A stretch of 64,000 nucleotides of DNA from Candidatus Pedobacter colombiensis (lineage in GTDB: Bacteria > Bacteroidota > Bacteroidia > Sphingobacteriales > Sphingobacteriaceae). Below are positions 1 to 9,222 of this stretch, in pieces. The number at the start of each line of letters is the position of its first letter. The stretch's first letter is position 1. Both the position numbers and the translations under genes were made by a program. The stretch is from the NCBI GenBank assembly GCA_029202485.1, contig CP119313.1, positions 3,410,001 through 3,474,000 on the forward strand, written 5' to 3'. The notes beneath the pieces were generated by a model that saw only the letters and a list, made by a program, of their open reading frames with translations, searched no databases and was not told the DNA's origin.

Positions 1-677
1 GCTTTAGTCGCGAAGAACAAGATGCTTTCGCCATCAGTTCGTATAAAAAATCACAAGCTGCACAAACAGAAGGCAGGTTTGATAGCGAAATTGTTGCAAT
101 AGAAGTTAAAGATCGCAAGGGTGATATTACCTTAATTAATAAAGATGAAGAGCCTTATGCTGTAAAATTTGATAAAATACCTGCACTAAAACCGGTTTTT
201 CAAAAAGATGGTACAGTAACAGCCGCTAATGCTTCCACACTAAATGATGGTGCTGCAGCACTGGTTTTAATGAGCGCAGAAAAAGCAAAAGAACTGGGAT
301 TAAAGCCTTTAGCCAAAATCCTGGCTTATGCAGATGCACAACAAGCACCTGAATGGTTTACCACAGCGCCAGCTAAAGCTATTCCGTTAGCCCTTGAAAG
401 AGCAGACAAAAGTATTGCGGATGTTGATTATTTTGAAATAAATGAAGCTTTTTCTGTAGTTTCGTTGGCAAATAATAAAGAGCTGGGGTTAAATAGCGAA
501 AAGGTAAACGTAAATGGTGGTGCTGTTTCTTTAGGACATCCACTGGGAGCTTCGGGGGCCAGAATTGTAGTTACTTTAATTTCCGTACTATCGCAAAACA
601 AAGGCAAAATCGGCGTAGCCGGAATTTGCAACGGCGGTGGCGGTGCCAGTGCAATGGTCATAGAAAACCTAAACTAA
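1..677 (+). CDS. acetyl-CoA C-acyltransferase (thiolase), 5' truncated by window edge
   Basis: This is the C-terminal 224 residues of a thiolase. The reading frame is open from base 3, so the true start lies outside the window. The family condenses or cleaves acyl-CoA (acetoacetyl-CoA thiolase or beta-oxidation 3-ketoacyl-CoA thiolase). Visible signatures are NEAFS, the histidine block GGAVSLGHPLGASGAR, and the C-terminal Cys/Gly block GICNGGGGAS. These supply the second catalytic His and Cys; the nucleophilic Cys near residue 90 is not in view. The stop codon directly abuts the ATG of the next gene, suggesting co-transcription. Acetoacetyl-CoA thiolase is the likelier role, but the substrate cannot be fixed from this fragment. 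Confidence 0.93.
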   Translation, partial: FSREEQDAFAISSYKKSQAAQTEGRFDSEIVAIEVKDRKGDITLINKDEEPYAVKFDKIPALKPVFQKDGTVTAANASTLNDGAAALVLMSAEKAKELGLKPLAKILAYADAQQAPEWFTTAPAKAIPLALERADKSIADVDYFEINEAFSVVSLANNKELGLNSEKVNVNGGAVSLGHPLGASGARIVVTLISVLSQNKGKIGVAGICNGGGGASAMVIENLN

Positions 678-1601
678 ATGATTAAGGCTTTAAAACCTTT
701 AATAATACTTTTTATATTATGCTGTGCAGGAACAAAGCTTTCCGCACAGCATAGTTTTGACCTCAATGTATCGCGCCTGAAAACTTATCAGGACTCGTTA
801 CAGCGCATGAGTAATGCAACCTACAATGCATCAAATGATCAGGATCGTCTTACGGCGAATGCTCTGTTCATCAAAACACTCGTTGCTGCGTTAAAAACCC
901 CTTCATCCTTTAATTTCCCTTTCGATTCTTTAAAAAGGATCACAGTGATGAAATCTCCCGACAATACCTTAAGGATTTTTTCCTGGTATGTCCCTAATGA
1001 TGATGGTACTTACCGTTTTTTTGGCACGATACAAATGGCTACAAAAGACGGAAAATTAAAAATGTACCCGCTGATTGACGATACCAATAACATTAAAGAT
1101 GTAAATCAGATCACCGGAAACAAAAACTGGTATGGTGCACGATATTATCAGATCATACCGATTGTGATGAACGGCAGACAGCCTTATTATATACTCCTTG
1201 GCTGGAAAGGTAACAATGCCAGGACTTCTAAAAAAGTAATCGACATACTTTCTTTCGACAAAGCGGACCAACCGGTATTTGGAAAAGCCATATTTGATGG
1301 TTTAAAAGGTGAAGCCGTTAAGAATAGAATTGTATTTGAATATAACAAGCTAAATTCGATGACACTAACCCTCGACAGGACGGTGAATATGATCGTATTT
1401 GATCACCTCGCTCCTTTTTCTTCGGAAATGCAGGGAAACTTTGAATTTTATGCTTCCGACTTAAGCTTTGATGCCTACAGAATTATTGGCGGCAGACTCA
1501 AATTGGTAGAAAATGTAGAGATGAAAAATGAGCCTAACGCTATGGATGATTTTTATGCAGACCCAAAGGATAAGCAGAATAAAGCTCCAAAAAAACTTTA
1601 A
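678..1601 (+). CDS. secreted protein of unknown function (307 aa)
   Basis: The function is not recognised. The N-terminus (MIKALKPLIILFILCCAG...LSAQ) is a typical signal peptide, cleaved after LSAQ or processed as a lipoprotein if one of the cysteines served, though no good lipobox is seen. The mature part is a soluble, mixed alpha/beta-looking domain with many aromatic residues and no transmembrane segments. The tail is Lys/Pro rich. The ATG follows the thiolase stop with no gap, so the two genes are probably translationally coupled. Similar secreted proteins are common in Sphingobacteriia, but no enzymatic motif stands out. Confidence 0.8.
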   Translation: MIKALKPLIILFILCCAGTKLSAQHSFDLNVSRLKTYQDSLQRMSNATYNASNDQDRLTANALFIKTLVAALKTPSSFNFPFDSLKRITVMKSPDNTLRIFSWYVPNDDGTYRFFGTIQMATKDGKLKMYPLIDDTNNIKDVNQITGNKNWYGARYYQIIPIVMNGRQPYYILLGWKGNNARTSKKVIDILSFDKADQPVFGKAIFDGLKGEAVKNRIVFEYNKLNSMTLTLDRTVNMIVFDHLAPFSSEMQGNFEFYASDLSFDAYRIIGGRLKLVENVEMKNEPNAMDDFYADPKDKQNKAPKKL

Positions 1602-1705
1602 TTGTCATGATCCAAACTCAATCCATGTCTAAAATTTGTGAGTTTGCCTTCGTGTACCTATCTTGCGCAACTAACTAAACTTTATATAACACATAAAAAA
1701 ATAAA

Positions 1706-3475
1706 ATGAATACACAGAGTTTGGACACTCCAAATAACTTTTTCGAGAACAAGGTAATCGGACATCCGGCGGGATTGTTTGTCTTGTTCTTCACAGAAAT
1801 GTGGGAAAGATTTTCTTACTATGGCATGAGAGCCTTATTGGTGCTATTCCTTACCTCCTCATTAATTGGAGATAATCCAGGATGGGGATGGCCAAGAGAG
1901 TACGCGCTGGCAATCTACGGTTCATATACCGGTCTGGCTTACTTAACCCCTATTTTAGGTGGTTACATTGCCGACAGGATTATTGGTTACCGTTGGGCAG
2001 TTATTATAGGTGCTTTACTCATGACCCTGGGACATTTATCTATGGCGATCGAAATAGACCATACGTTTATGTATCTGGGCCTATGTCTATTGGTATTGGG
2101 TAACGGCTTCTTTAAACCAAACATGACTTCTATCATTGCACAAATGTATAAAGAGCACCCTGAGAAAAAAGATGGTGCTTACACCATTTTCTACATGGGC
2201 GTAAATGCCGGTGCATTTTTAGGAATGCTGCTTTGCGGATACATTGGCGAAAACAAAGATTGGGGATGGGCTTATGGATTCGGTTTAGCCGGTATCTTTA
2301 TGTTTATCGGAATGTTACAGTTCTATTTTACACAAGGTATTTTTGGTAAAATTGGTTTAAAACCATTAAAAAATGATGTAGAAGATCTTTCAGAAACTCC
2401 GGAAGAATCAACCCGCAACCCCTTCTCTAAATTTGATTTGGTAGTAATTGGCTTAATTGCTGTAATCGGCTTGTCATGGATCATCAACGACCCGATTTCA
2501 AAAATCACACATTTAAATTTATTCAGCTTTAAAATAGGAACTTTAGAAGGCAGTAACTTCATGATCATCACTGCACTGGTCCTGTTTTTATTCATCTTAG
2601 TAAAACGAATAGCTCAATACACACCTGTTTTAAGAGATAAAATGATTGCCGTAATTGTACTGGCTTTCATTACCATCTTCTTCTGGGCTTCATTTGAACA
2701 GGCAGGTGGTTCTATGACTATCTTTGCAAAAGATTATACACAAAGGGTATTGGTTGGCAATTCAAAATTGATCTTCAATGTAGTAAACACCTTGATTACT
2801 GTAATTCCATTGGTTATCATTTCTTATGTCCTTTTAAAACTCTTCGCCAAAACTTTTGGCAAATACTCTCTCGGTAACATTATTTTAGCTTCAGGATTTG
2901 TAATCATCTGGATTATTGTAATCTACATGCTAAAAAGCCAGTACAGTGAAGTGAAATCCGAAGTTCCAGCCACCTGGTTTGGTATCCTGAACTCCTTGTT
3001 CATCATCAGCTTTGCACCATTGGTATCTAGACTTTGGGAAAGTAAATACAACCCTTCTGCAACTTATAAAAATGGTTTCGGAATGATCCTGCTAGGTACT
3101 GGTTTTGCAGTATTGGCTTATGGAGCAAGTACCATTCCTCAAGGTGCAGCAGTTGCATCAGTAAGTATGATCTGGCTGGTATTGGCTTATTTCTTCCATA
3201 CGATGGGCGAATTGTTTATCTCACCAGTAGGTTTATCTTATGTAAGTAAACTGGTACCCGGAAGGATGATCGCCATTATGTTTGGTATCTGGTACCTGGC
3301 CATTGCGATTGGTAATAAAATTGCCGGTACCATGGGTGGTATGATTGACGAAATCACTTCTAAATATTCGATGAGTACCTTCTTCCTGATCTTCACCTTT
3401 ATTCCGGTGGGTCTGGGGATCATCATCATCATGCTTACCCCGGTTCTTAAACGGTTAATGCACGGTGTAAAATAA
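1706..3475 (+). CDS. POT/PTR family proton-coupled oligopeptide transporter
   Basis: A major-facilitator peptide:H+ symporter of 589 residues that imports di- and tripeptides across the inner membrane. The hallmark ExxERFxYYG motif is present in helix 1 (EMWERFSYYG) and carries the proton-coupling glutamates. The second PTR2 signature reads FYMGVNAGAFLG, and NGFFKPNMTS precedes it. The conserved FWASFEQAGGS segment of helix 7 is also present. At least twelve hydrophobic helices are visible, with a hydrophilic loop near residues 220-235. A second POT gene follows after a terminator, so the paralogues are transcribed separately or attenuated. The exact peptide specificity is not predictable. 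Confidence 0.95.
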   Translation: MNTQSLDTPNNFFENKVIGHPAGLFVLFFTEMWERFSYYGMRALLVLFLTSSLIGDNPGWGWPREYALAIYGSYTGLAYLTPILGGYIADRIIGYRWAVIIGALLMTLGHLSMAIEIDHTFMYLGLCLLVLGNGFFKPNMTSIIAQMYKEHPEKKDGAYTIFYMGVNAGAFLGMLLCGYIGENKDWGWAYGFGLAGIFMFIGMLQFYFTQGIFGKIGLKPLKNDVEDLSETPEESTRNPFSKFDLVVIGLIAVIGLSWIINDPISKITHLNLFSFKIGTLEGSNFMIITALVLFLFILVKRIAQYTPVLRDKMIAVIVLAFITIFFWASFEQAGGSMTIFAKDYTQRVLVGNSKLIFNVVNTLITVIPLVIISYVLLKLFAKTFGKYSLGNIILASGFVIIWIIVIYMLKSQYSEVKSEVPATWFGILNSLFIISFAPLVSRLWESKYNPSATYKNGFGMILLGTGFAVLAYGASTIPQGAAVASVSMIWLVLAYFFHTMGELFISPVGLSYVSKLVPGRMIAIMFGIWYLAIAIGNKIAGTMGGMIDEITSKYSMSTFFLIFTFIPVGLGIIIIMLTPVLKRLMHGVK

Positions 3476-3496
3476 AACTTAAAATCACTATCTTAT

Positions 3497-3536
3497 AAAA
3501 GTCTTTAGAGCACATTCTAAAGACTTTTATTTTTAC
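3497..3536 (+). terminator. rho-independent terminator after first POT gene
   Basis: Perfect 13-bp inverted repeat (3497-3509 with 3516-3528, loop GCACAT), followed by a T-rich run. It lies 21 bases after the stop codon and separates the two POT transporter genes. Confidence 0.85.
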
Positions 3537-3560
3537 ATTTATATTTTATAAAAAACTAAT

Positions 3561-5114
3561 ATGGCCAGACAAATGTCATTAGAAGAGATTCAGAACTTTG
3601 AGGGTAAATATCCAAAACAGCTTTGGGCACTCTTCTTTTCTGAAATGTGGGAGCGTTTCTGCTTCTATGGAATGCGGGGAATGCTGACCTACTTCATGGT
3701 TACCCAATTATTTATGAAGGATGTGGATGCAAACCTGCAATACGGTGCAACACAAGCCTTTGTTTATGCATTTACTTTTATTGGAGGCTTGTTTGCCGAT
3801 AAAATACTCGGGTTCAGAAAATCACTATTCTGGGGTGGTATTTTAATGATTGTCGGAAGTGGCATTTTAGCCTACGACCCACATCAATTCTTTTTCCTCG
3901 GGATCAGTTTTACCGTTGTAGGTACAGGTTTTTTTAAACCCAATATCTCTACAATGGTTGGGAAGCTATATAAAGCAGATGATGCCCGTAGAGACGCAGG
4001 TTTCTCGGTATTCTATGCAGGTATAAACATTGGTGCTTTATTGGGGGGCTATGCCTGTATAACTATTGGTAAGGAATACTCCTGGCACCTGGCATTTGGA
4101 CTTGCAGCAATTGTAATGACCATCAGTCTGATCACTTTCCTTTTCACGCAAAAAAAATTAGGTCCTATTGGCTTGCCTCCAGGAAATGATGAAGAAGTAA
4201 CTGATGTTGCACTGACCGGCATAGATGATAAAGTACCAAGCCAACCCGCAGTTATACATCGCAAAGCGGCCAACAAAAAATGGTACGATTACGCTGTATA
4301 TGCAGGCTCGCTGGCCATTATCCCGGTAATCATGATCATGGTTGCTAAAACACAATATACAGATTGGTTTATGTATATCATTGGCCCAGTAACATTGTTA
4401 TATATCATTTTTGAAATGACCAGATATGGATGGGCAGAACGCAAGAAATTAATTGCCGCATTAATCTTCATCCTGTTCTCTATATTATTCTGGGCATTTT
4501 TTGAGCAGTCCGGAGGCTCTTTAAGCCTATTCGCTGCACGAAACTTAAACAACAACCTACTTGGCGTCATAAAACTAGATCCAAATGGTGTTAACAACTC
4601 GGCAAACTCCTTTTTTGTGATCATTTTTGCCTTCTTATTCAGCCTAATCTGGATTGGACTGGCAAAGAAAAAAATTGAACCAAATACGGTTATAAAATTT
4701 GGACTTGGCTTTTTATTTCTGGCAGGTTCTTTCTTTACTTTCTACATGACCAGATTTTTCGCGAATGCCCAGGGTATTGCCTCACTTGATGTGTTTACCG
4801 CCGCCTACCTGGTGATGACCTTTGGAGAGCTTTGTCTTTCTCCTATCGGTCTTTCTATTATGACTAAATTATCTCCGGTAAAATTACAGGGTGTAATGAT
4901 GGGTATGTGGTTCCTGGCAAGTGCTTATGGTCAATATGTTGCTGGTTTACTTGGTGCAGGACTGGCTCAAGCCAGTGAACATGACACGCCATTACAGAAA
5001 CTAATGAGCTATACAGAAGGATACAAACAACTAGGCATTTATGCTTTAATTGCCGGTGTTATCCTGATTGTAATTTCTCCGCTTGTAAAAAAACTGATGC
5101 AGGAAGTAAAATAA
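3561..5114 (+). CDS. POT/PTR family proton-coupled oligopeptide transporter (second copy)
   Basis: A 517-residue paralogue of the preceding transporter. It keeps the ExxER motif (EMWERFCFYG), the PTR2 signature FYAGINIGALLG, GFFKPNIST and the helix-7 block FWAFFEQSGGS. It is about 70 residues shorter than its neighbour and differs in the central loop (residues 205-235, acidic then basic). Sequence divergence between the copies is high, which suggests an old duplication or separate acquisition with different peptide preferences rather than recent amplification. Its own terminator follows. Confidence 0.94.
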   Translation: MARQMSLEEIQNFEGKYPKQLWALFFSEMWERFCFYGMRGMLTYFMVTQLFMKDVDANLQYGATQAFVYAFTFIGGLFADKILGFRKSLFWGGILMIVGSGILAYDPHQFFFLGISFTVVGTGFFKPNISTMVGKLYKADDARRDAGFSVFYAGINIGALLGGYACITIGKEYSWHLAFGLAAIVMTISLITFLFTQKKLGPIGLPPGNDEEVTDVALTGIDDKVPSQPAVIHRKAANKKWYDYAVYAGSLAIIPVIMIMVAKTQYTDWFMYIIGPVTLLYIIFEMTRYGWAERKKLIAALIFILFSILFWAFFEQSGGSLSLFAARNLNNNLLGVIKLDPNGVNNSANSFFVIIFAFLFSLIWIGLAKKKIEPNTVIKFGLGFLFLAGSFFTFYMTRFFANAQGIASLDVFTAAYLVMTFGELCLSPIGLSIMTKLSPVKLQGVMMGMWFLASAYGQYVAGLLGAGLAQASEHDTPLQKLMSYTEGYKQLGIYALIAGVILIVISPLVKKLMQEVK

Positions 5115-5145
5115 ACCTGCGAAATTCTAATTTTTAACATAATTT

Positions 5146-5180
5146 AACCCGTAGTATATCCATATACTACGGGTTTTTCG
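5146..5180 (+). terminator. rho-independent terminator after second POT gene
   Basis: Inverted repeat AACCCGTAGTATA / TATACTACGGGTT (5146-5158 with 5163-5175) followed by TTTTTCG, 31 bases past the stop codon. Confidence 0.85.
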
Positions 5181-5217
5181 TTTAGAATCCATAATTTCGC
5201 TAAATAATTTAATTTGC

Positions 5218-5955
5218 GTGTCAGATAGCCTAGTTATTATTCCTACGTTCAACGAGAAAGAGAACATTGAAAAAATCATCAGAAAGATTTTTTCATTAAA
5301 CTACTTTTTTGAAATCTTAATTATTGATGACGGCTCTCCAGATGGCACAGCTGATATTGTAAAGAAACTACAATCAGAATATCCTGCCCTTCACTTAGAA
5401 CAGCGCAGCGGTAAATTAGGCTTAGGTACAGCCTATATACATGGATTTAAATGGGCATTAGCGCATCCCAAATACCAGTACATCTTTGAAATGGATGCTG
5501 ATTTTTCTCACAACCCCGACGATCTGATCCGCCTGAGAACAGCTTGCGTAAATGGTGCCGATGTAGCCATTGGTTCCCGCTATGTAAATGGGGTTAATGT
5601 AGTAAACTGGCCAATGAACAGGGTATTGATGTCTTATTTTGCTTCCATGTATGTAAGATTGATTACGCGCATTAACATACAGGATGCCACTGCCGGATTT
5701 AAATGCTACCGCCGTAAGGTTTTAGCCACTATACCACTTGATAAGATTAAATTTGTGGGCTATGCTTTCCAGATAGAGATGAAATTTACAGCCTTGAAAT
5801 ACGGGTTTAACGTAGTTGAGGTACCCATCATCTTTACCGACCGTACGGAAGGCAGTTCAAAAATGAGTACCAGAATATTCAGGGAAGCATTTATAGGCGT
5901 AATACAAATGAAAATTTGGAGCTGGTTTAGGAAATACGATAAACCTAAAGATTAG
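5218..5955 (+). CDS. polyprenol-phosphate mannosyltransferase-like family 2 glycosyltransferase
   Basis: A GT-A fold glycosyltransferase of 245 residues resembling the soluble catalytic domain of dolichol-phosphate mannose synthase (DPM1). It would transfer a hexose from a nucleotide sugar to a polyprenyl phosphate at the cytoplasmic face of the membrane. Motifs seen are IIPTFNEKENIEK, the IIDDGSPDGT aspartates, the metal-binding EMDADFSHNP, AIGSRY, and DATAGFKCYRR. It has no C-terminal membrane helices, unlike the fused GtrA-type forms. The start is GTG; no ATG in a sensible position precedes the conserved VIIPTFNE. Such enzymes often feed lipid-linked sugars to GT-C enzymes like the GT117 protein at 29.3 kb, though that link is inference. 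Confidence 0.9.
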   Translation: MSDSLVIIPTFNEKENIEKIIRKIFSLNYFFEILIIDDGSPDGTADIVKKLQSEYPALHLEQRSGKLGLGTAYIHGFKWALAHPKYQYIFEMDADFSHNPDDLIRLRTACVNGADVAIGSRYVNGVNVVNWPMNRVLMSYFASMYVRLITRINIQDATAGFKCYRRKVLATIPLDKIKFVGYAFQIEMKFTALKYGFNVVEVPIIFTDRTEGSSKMSTRIFREAFIGVIQMKIWSWFRKYDKPKD

Positions 5956-5957
5956 GC

Positions 5958-6473
5958 TTACTTTTCTTCCCGTGGTTTCCCATCTCTCATCATAGTTCCA
6001 AAATCCCATCCTTTATCCATAGCCGAAACGATCTTTACAATTCGCTTGGTTCTGGTAGGCTCTGTTTTGGCACTATTGAGCCAGTTGATATACCAGTTTT
6101 GATGCGACTTGGGCTGCTTTAAAAAGTTTTTGAGTAAATGCGGCTCATCAGAAAGGCAAAGTTCCAGATCCTCGGGCATCTCGATTTTAAAAGTTACATC
6201 TTCTTCCAGAGATAAGACCAATACACCACCAACTTCTTTTCGTAGTTGTCTACGTATCCCACCATTCAAGGCCATGATAAAGTTTCCTTCGCCCATGGGA
6301 ACCAATGACACACCCTCGATTTCTACATGATCCAGGTGGCCTTTTACCCTAAAACTTTTCTTACAATCGGCCTTAATCTGATTGGCAATAGCTTGCGGAA
6401 CAAAAACATAGGTCCAGCCTGTTTTTTCGCCCATTTCGCCAAAACGTTCTATTTCTGCTTTAAAAGTGATCAT
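5958..6473 (-). CDS. YdeI/OmpD-associated family protein (DUF1905 domain)
   Basis: A small protein of 171 residues. The N-terminal half (about residues 3-90) is a DUF1905 beta-barrel-like domain, marked by TGWTYVFVPQAIA and IMALNGGIRRQLRKEVG. The C-terminal half carries the YdeI/OmpD-associated helical segment (QPKSHQNWYINWLNSAKTEP followed by TRTKRIVK). Members of this group have been loosely tied to bacteriocin resistance or outer membrane protein association; the molecular activity is not established. It ends two bases from the convergent GT2 gene and is the last gene of a minus-strand run beginning at proS. Confidence 0.85.
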   Translation of the reverse strand: MITFKAEIERFGEMGEKTGWTYVFVPQAIANQIKADCKKSFRVKGHLDHVEIEGVSLVPMGEGNFIMALNGGIRRQLRKEVGGVLVLSLEEDVTFKIEMPEDLELCLSDEPHLLKNFLKQPKSHQNWYINWLNSAKTEPTRTKRIVKIVSAMDKGWDFGTMMRDGKPREEK

Positions 6474-6514
6474 CTTAAATTAAAGGTATAAAGAATATGT
6501 ATCCGAAAAAAGTT

Positions 6515-7375
6515 TTAGAATTTCTCTTCGACCCCCAGTCCAAACAAAGCAAAATCGTATTTCACAGGATCTAAAGGATCTAACAACAACAAGTGAGCAG
6601 TAAGCTCTACCGCCGTACGCCAATCCGTCTGCCTGCGTTCAATGAGTCCCAGTTTACGGGCTACACGATCTACATGCACATCGCAGGGACAAATCAAATC
6701 TGCAGGCTTAATCCTATTCCAGATCCCAAAATCGACCCCCTTATTGTCTTTACGCACCATCCACCTCAAAAACATATTTAAGCGCTTGCAGGTAGACTTC
6801 TGCATCGGTGATGAAACATGCTTAATCGTACGACGTGGATAGTCAGGCAAGGAGAAGAAGTACGATCTAAAGTAATTCAAAGCCCTTTCTATTTTAGGTT
6901 CCTGTTGGTTTAGCTCAGAAAGCATACAACTTGATGAAGCATATCCTTTATAATTCCCCAAAACCTGTCCCGATACAAAATCAGTCTGAAATAGATCACC
7001 CGGGGGCAAAAAAGCTGCTTCCAGGCTATCAAATTGTTGATAATGTTGATTAAAAAAGGCTATAAAATATAACAGATCTGTATCATTAAAGGTCCGGTGT
7101 TTAAATCCAAGCAGCCTTTTTAGATCCTCATCACTATGGTGTAGCATAAAATTATACGGGTCATTATCCATCCTCGCAAACAGTTCATTGCATTTATTGA
7201 TAATGGTTTTGCGCTGCCCCCAAGCTAAAATTGCCGCAAAAAATGCGGCAATTTCAATATCCTGTTTTTTAGAGAACTGATGTGGAATGCAAATGGGATC
7301 GTTTTGAATAAAGTTGGGTCTATTGTACTGGTCGACCTTAACATCCAAAAAATCTTTAAGTTCTAAAAATTCCAA
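6515..7375 (-). CDS. TIGR02757 / DUF2400 family protein
   Basis: A 286-residue member of the DUF2400 family, widespread in Bacteroidota and of unknown function. Recognisable features include FFAAILAWGQRKTIINK near the N-terminus, RTIKHVSSPMQKSTCKRLNM, FLRWMVRKD, and PCDVHVDRVARKLGL followed by VELTAHL. The arrangement of helices and the CDVHVDRVARKLGL segment recall HhH/endonuclease III-type DNA-binding folds, but no catalytic role is proven. It starts 6 bases after the end of the upstream PLP-enzyme gene, so it belongs to the same transcription unit. Confidence 0.9.
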   Translation of the reverse strand: MEFLELKDFLDVKVDQYNRPNFIQNDPICIPHQFSKKQDIEIAAFFAAILAWGQRKTIINKCNELFARMDNDPYNFMLHHSDEDLKRLLGFKHRTFNDTDLLYFIAFFNQHYQQFDSLEAAFLPPGDLFQTDFVSGQVLGNYKGYASSSCMLSELNQQEPKIERALNYFRSYFFSLPDYPRRTIKHVSSPMQKSTCKRLNMFLRWMVRKDNKGVDFGIWNRIKPADLICPCDVHVDRVARKLGLIERRQTDWRTAVELTAHLLLLDPLDPVKYDFALFGLGVEEKF

Positions 7376-7381
7376 TTCTTT

Positions 7382-8521
7382 CTATTTAAGTGCCTGTTCC
7401 AGATCAGCAATAAGATCATCAATATCCTCTACCCCAACACTTAAACGCAATAGGTTATCAACTACTCCTACTTTTTCACGTTCTTCCTTTGGAATAGAAC
7501 CATGAGTCATACTCGTTGGATGATTGATCAAGGATTCTACCCCCCCCAGAGATTCGGCCAGTGTAAACACCTTAAATGAACCAGCGACCCTAAAAGTTTC
7601 CTTTAAGTCAGCATCTTTTAAAGTGAAAGACACCATTCCTCCAAAATCCCGCATTTGCTTTTTAGCAATATCATGGTTAGGATGATCTTCAAAGCCTGGC
7701 CAGTAGATTTTATCTACTTTAGGATGTTTCTTAAGGAAATGCGCAACCTTTGCTCCATTCTCACAATGTGCTTTCATGCGTAAATGAAGTGTTTTAATCC
7801 CTCTAAGCACTAAAAATGCGTCCTGTGGACCAGGAGTTGCACCACATGCATTGTAAATAAACCACAGGTCTTTGTACAGCTGATCATCATTTACCAATAA
7901 AGCACCCATAACCACATCGGAGTGACCGCCAAGGTACTTTGTAACCGAGTGCATCACAATATCAGCACCCAGATCCATCGGATTTTGCAGGTAAGGAGAA
8001 GCAAATGTATTGTCTACAGCCAACAATAAATTATGTTGTTTAGTAATTTTAGCGATACCCTCAATGTCAACAATTTGCATGGTTGGATTTGTCGGTGTTT
8101 CTATCCAAACCAGTTTCGTTTTATCATTGATATACAGCTCAATATTCTCCGGTCTCGAAAGATCCAGAAAATGAAATTTGATACCGTACTTGGCGTAAAC
8201 CTTAGTGAAAATACGATAAGAACCACCATAAAGGTCATTTCCTGTAATCACCTCATCTCCGGGCTGCAATAGTTTCATGACCGCATCAGTAGCGCCCATA
8301 CCACTTGAAAATGCCAATCCATGTTTAGCATTTTCTAAAGCAGCCAAACAAGCCTCCAAAGCTACACGTGTTGGATTGGTACCTCTTGAGTATTCAAAAC
8401 CTTTATGGTCACCAGGCGATCTCTGCCAGTAGGTAGAAGTTTGATATATTGGGGTCATTACTGCTCCCGTAGTTGGGTCAGGTTCCTGACCGGCGTGGAT
8501 AGCTTTTGTTGCAAATTTCAT
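7382..8521 (-). CDS. trans-sulfuration PLP enzyme (cystathionine gamma-synthase/lyase family)
   Basis: A 379-residue fold-type I PLP enzyme of the Cys/Met metabolism family. The Schiff-base lysine is Lys195 in HSVTKYLGGHSD. Other family marks are YSRGTNPTR (phosphate contact from the neighbouring subunit), AFSSGMGATDAV, and DNTFASPYLQNP. The product could be cystathionine gamma-synthase (methionine synthesis) or gamma-lyase (cysteine synthesis); sequence inspection alone does not separate them. The start ATG overlaps the upstream gene's TGA stop in an ATGA arrangement, indicating translational coupling. Confidence 0.93.
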   Translation of the reverse strand: MKFATKAIHAGQEPDPTTGAVMTPIYQTSTYWQRSPGDHKGFEYSRGTNPTRVALEACLAALENAKHGLAFSSGMGATDAVMKLLQPGDEVITGNDLYGGSYRIFTKVYAKYGIKFHFLDLSRPENIELYINDKTKLVWIETPTNPTMQIVDIEGIAKITKQHNLLLAVDNTFASPYLQNPMDLGADIVMHSVTKYLGGHSDVVMGALLVNDDQLYKDLWFIYNACGATPGPQDAFLVLRGIKTLHLRMKAHCENGAKVAHFLKKHPKVDKIYWPGFEDHPNHDIAKKQMRDFGGMVSFTLKDADLKETFRVAGSFKVFTLAESLGGVESLINHPTSMTHGSIPKEEREKVGVVDNLLRLSVGVEDIDDLIADLEQALK

Positions 8522-9213
8522 ATGTTATTATTTTGCTCTATTTCTGATTTAAACTGGTAGCCAATGTTCTTACCGGTAGGAAAACCACTGGCAACCAACA
8601 TAGATTGTTTCTGATTTAAAGTTACGTCTTTTACCTGGGCAAAAGGCGGAATCAGTAGGTCTGAATCCAGACAGTAAAGGATCGATCTTTCAATGATATC
8701 CGTTAATTTTTCTTCGGTAATCAGATTGTTGACAAAGTCCTGATATAAAAAGTCGAGTGCCCCTTCTCCTTCAACCATAAAGTGCTTATCCCTATTGATC
8801 AAAATCCGGGCAATCAAAGTCCCCTCATCTGCCAGCCGATTATATTTTATAGAATCAGCTAAGAAATTATGGATATAAATGATCCCGCAATAGCTTAAGG
8901 ACTCATCATCTTTAATATATTCACTCTGAAATATAGAATGTGAAGGGTCAAAATTAAAAATATTGGTATGCATAGATACCATAAGCATATCGCCAGAAAA
9001 TTTAAGCTGTCCTTCAAACTTATTGTTCTCCTTGAAATTAATTTCTACCGAAGGATCTTTAGCACTATAATCATGCTGCAATTTCAGCGCAATCTCCGCC
9101 AATAACTTTTTTAACAAGCCAAATACCTCTGCTGTATTGCGATAGATAGCCTGTTTTAAGGAGGCTTTGTTTTCAAACTCAGTTAATATCTTGTTATAAT
9201 TTTCTGTATCCAT
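8518..9213 (-). CDS. conserved protein of unknown function (231 aa)
   Basis: The function is not recognised. It is a soluble cytoplasmic protein with no signal peptide or membrane segment. The N-terminal 50 residues look helical, followed by a mixed beta region (FKENNKFEGQLKFSGDMLMV) and an Asn/Glu-rich tail. It sits between proS (9 bases upstream) and the trans-sulfuration gene (4-base overlap), so it is almost certainly expressed. No catalytic motif is apparent. Confidence 0.8.
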   Translation of the reverse strand: MDTENYNKILTEFENKASLKQAIYRNTAEVFGLLKKLLAEIALKLQHDYSAKDPSVEINFKENNKFEGQLKFSGDMLMVSMHTNIFNFDPSHSIFQSEYIKDDESLSYCGIIYIHNFLADSIKYNRLADEGTLIARILINRDKHFMVEGEGALDFLYQDFVNNLITEEKLTDIIERSILYCLDSDLLIPPFAQVKDVTLNQKQSMLVASGFPTGKNIGYQFKSEIEQNNNI

Positions 9214-9222
9214 TATTATGAA

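Noticed and set aside
4049..4624. Minus-strand open frames across the second POT gene
   Set aside because: The plus-strand POT protein is certain here, and the minus-strand translations lack any domain.
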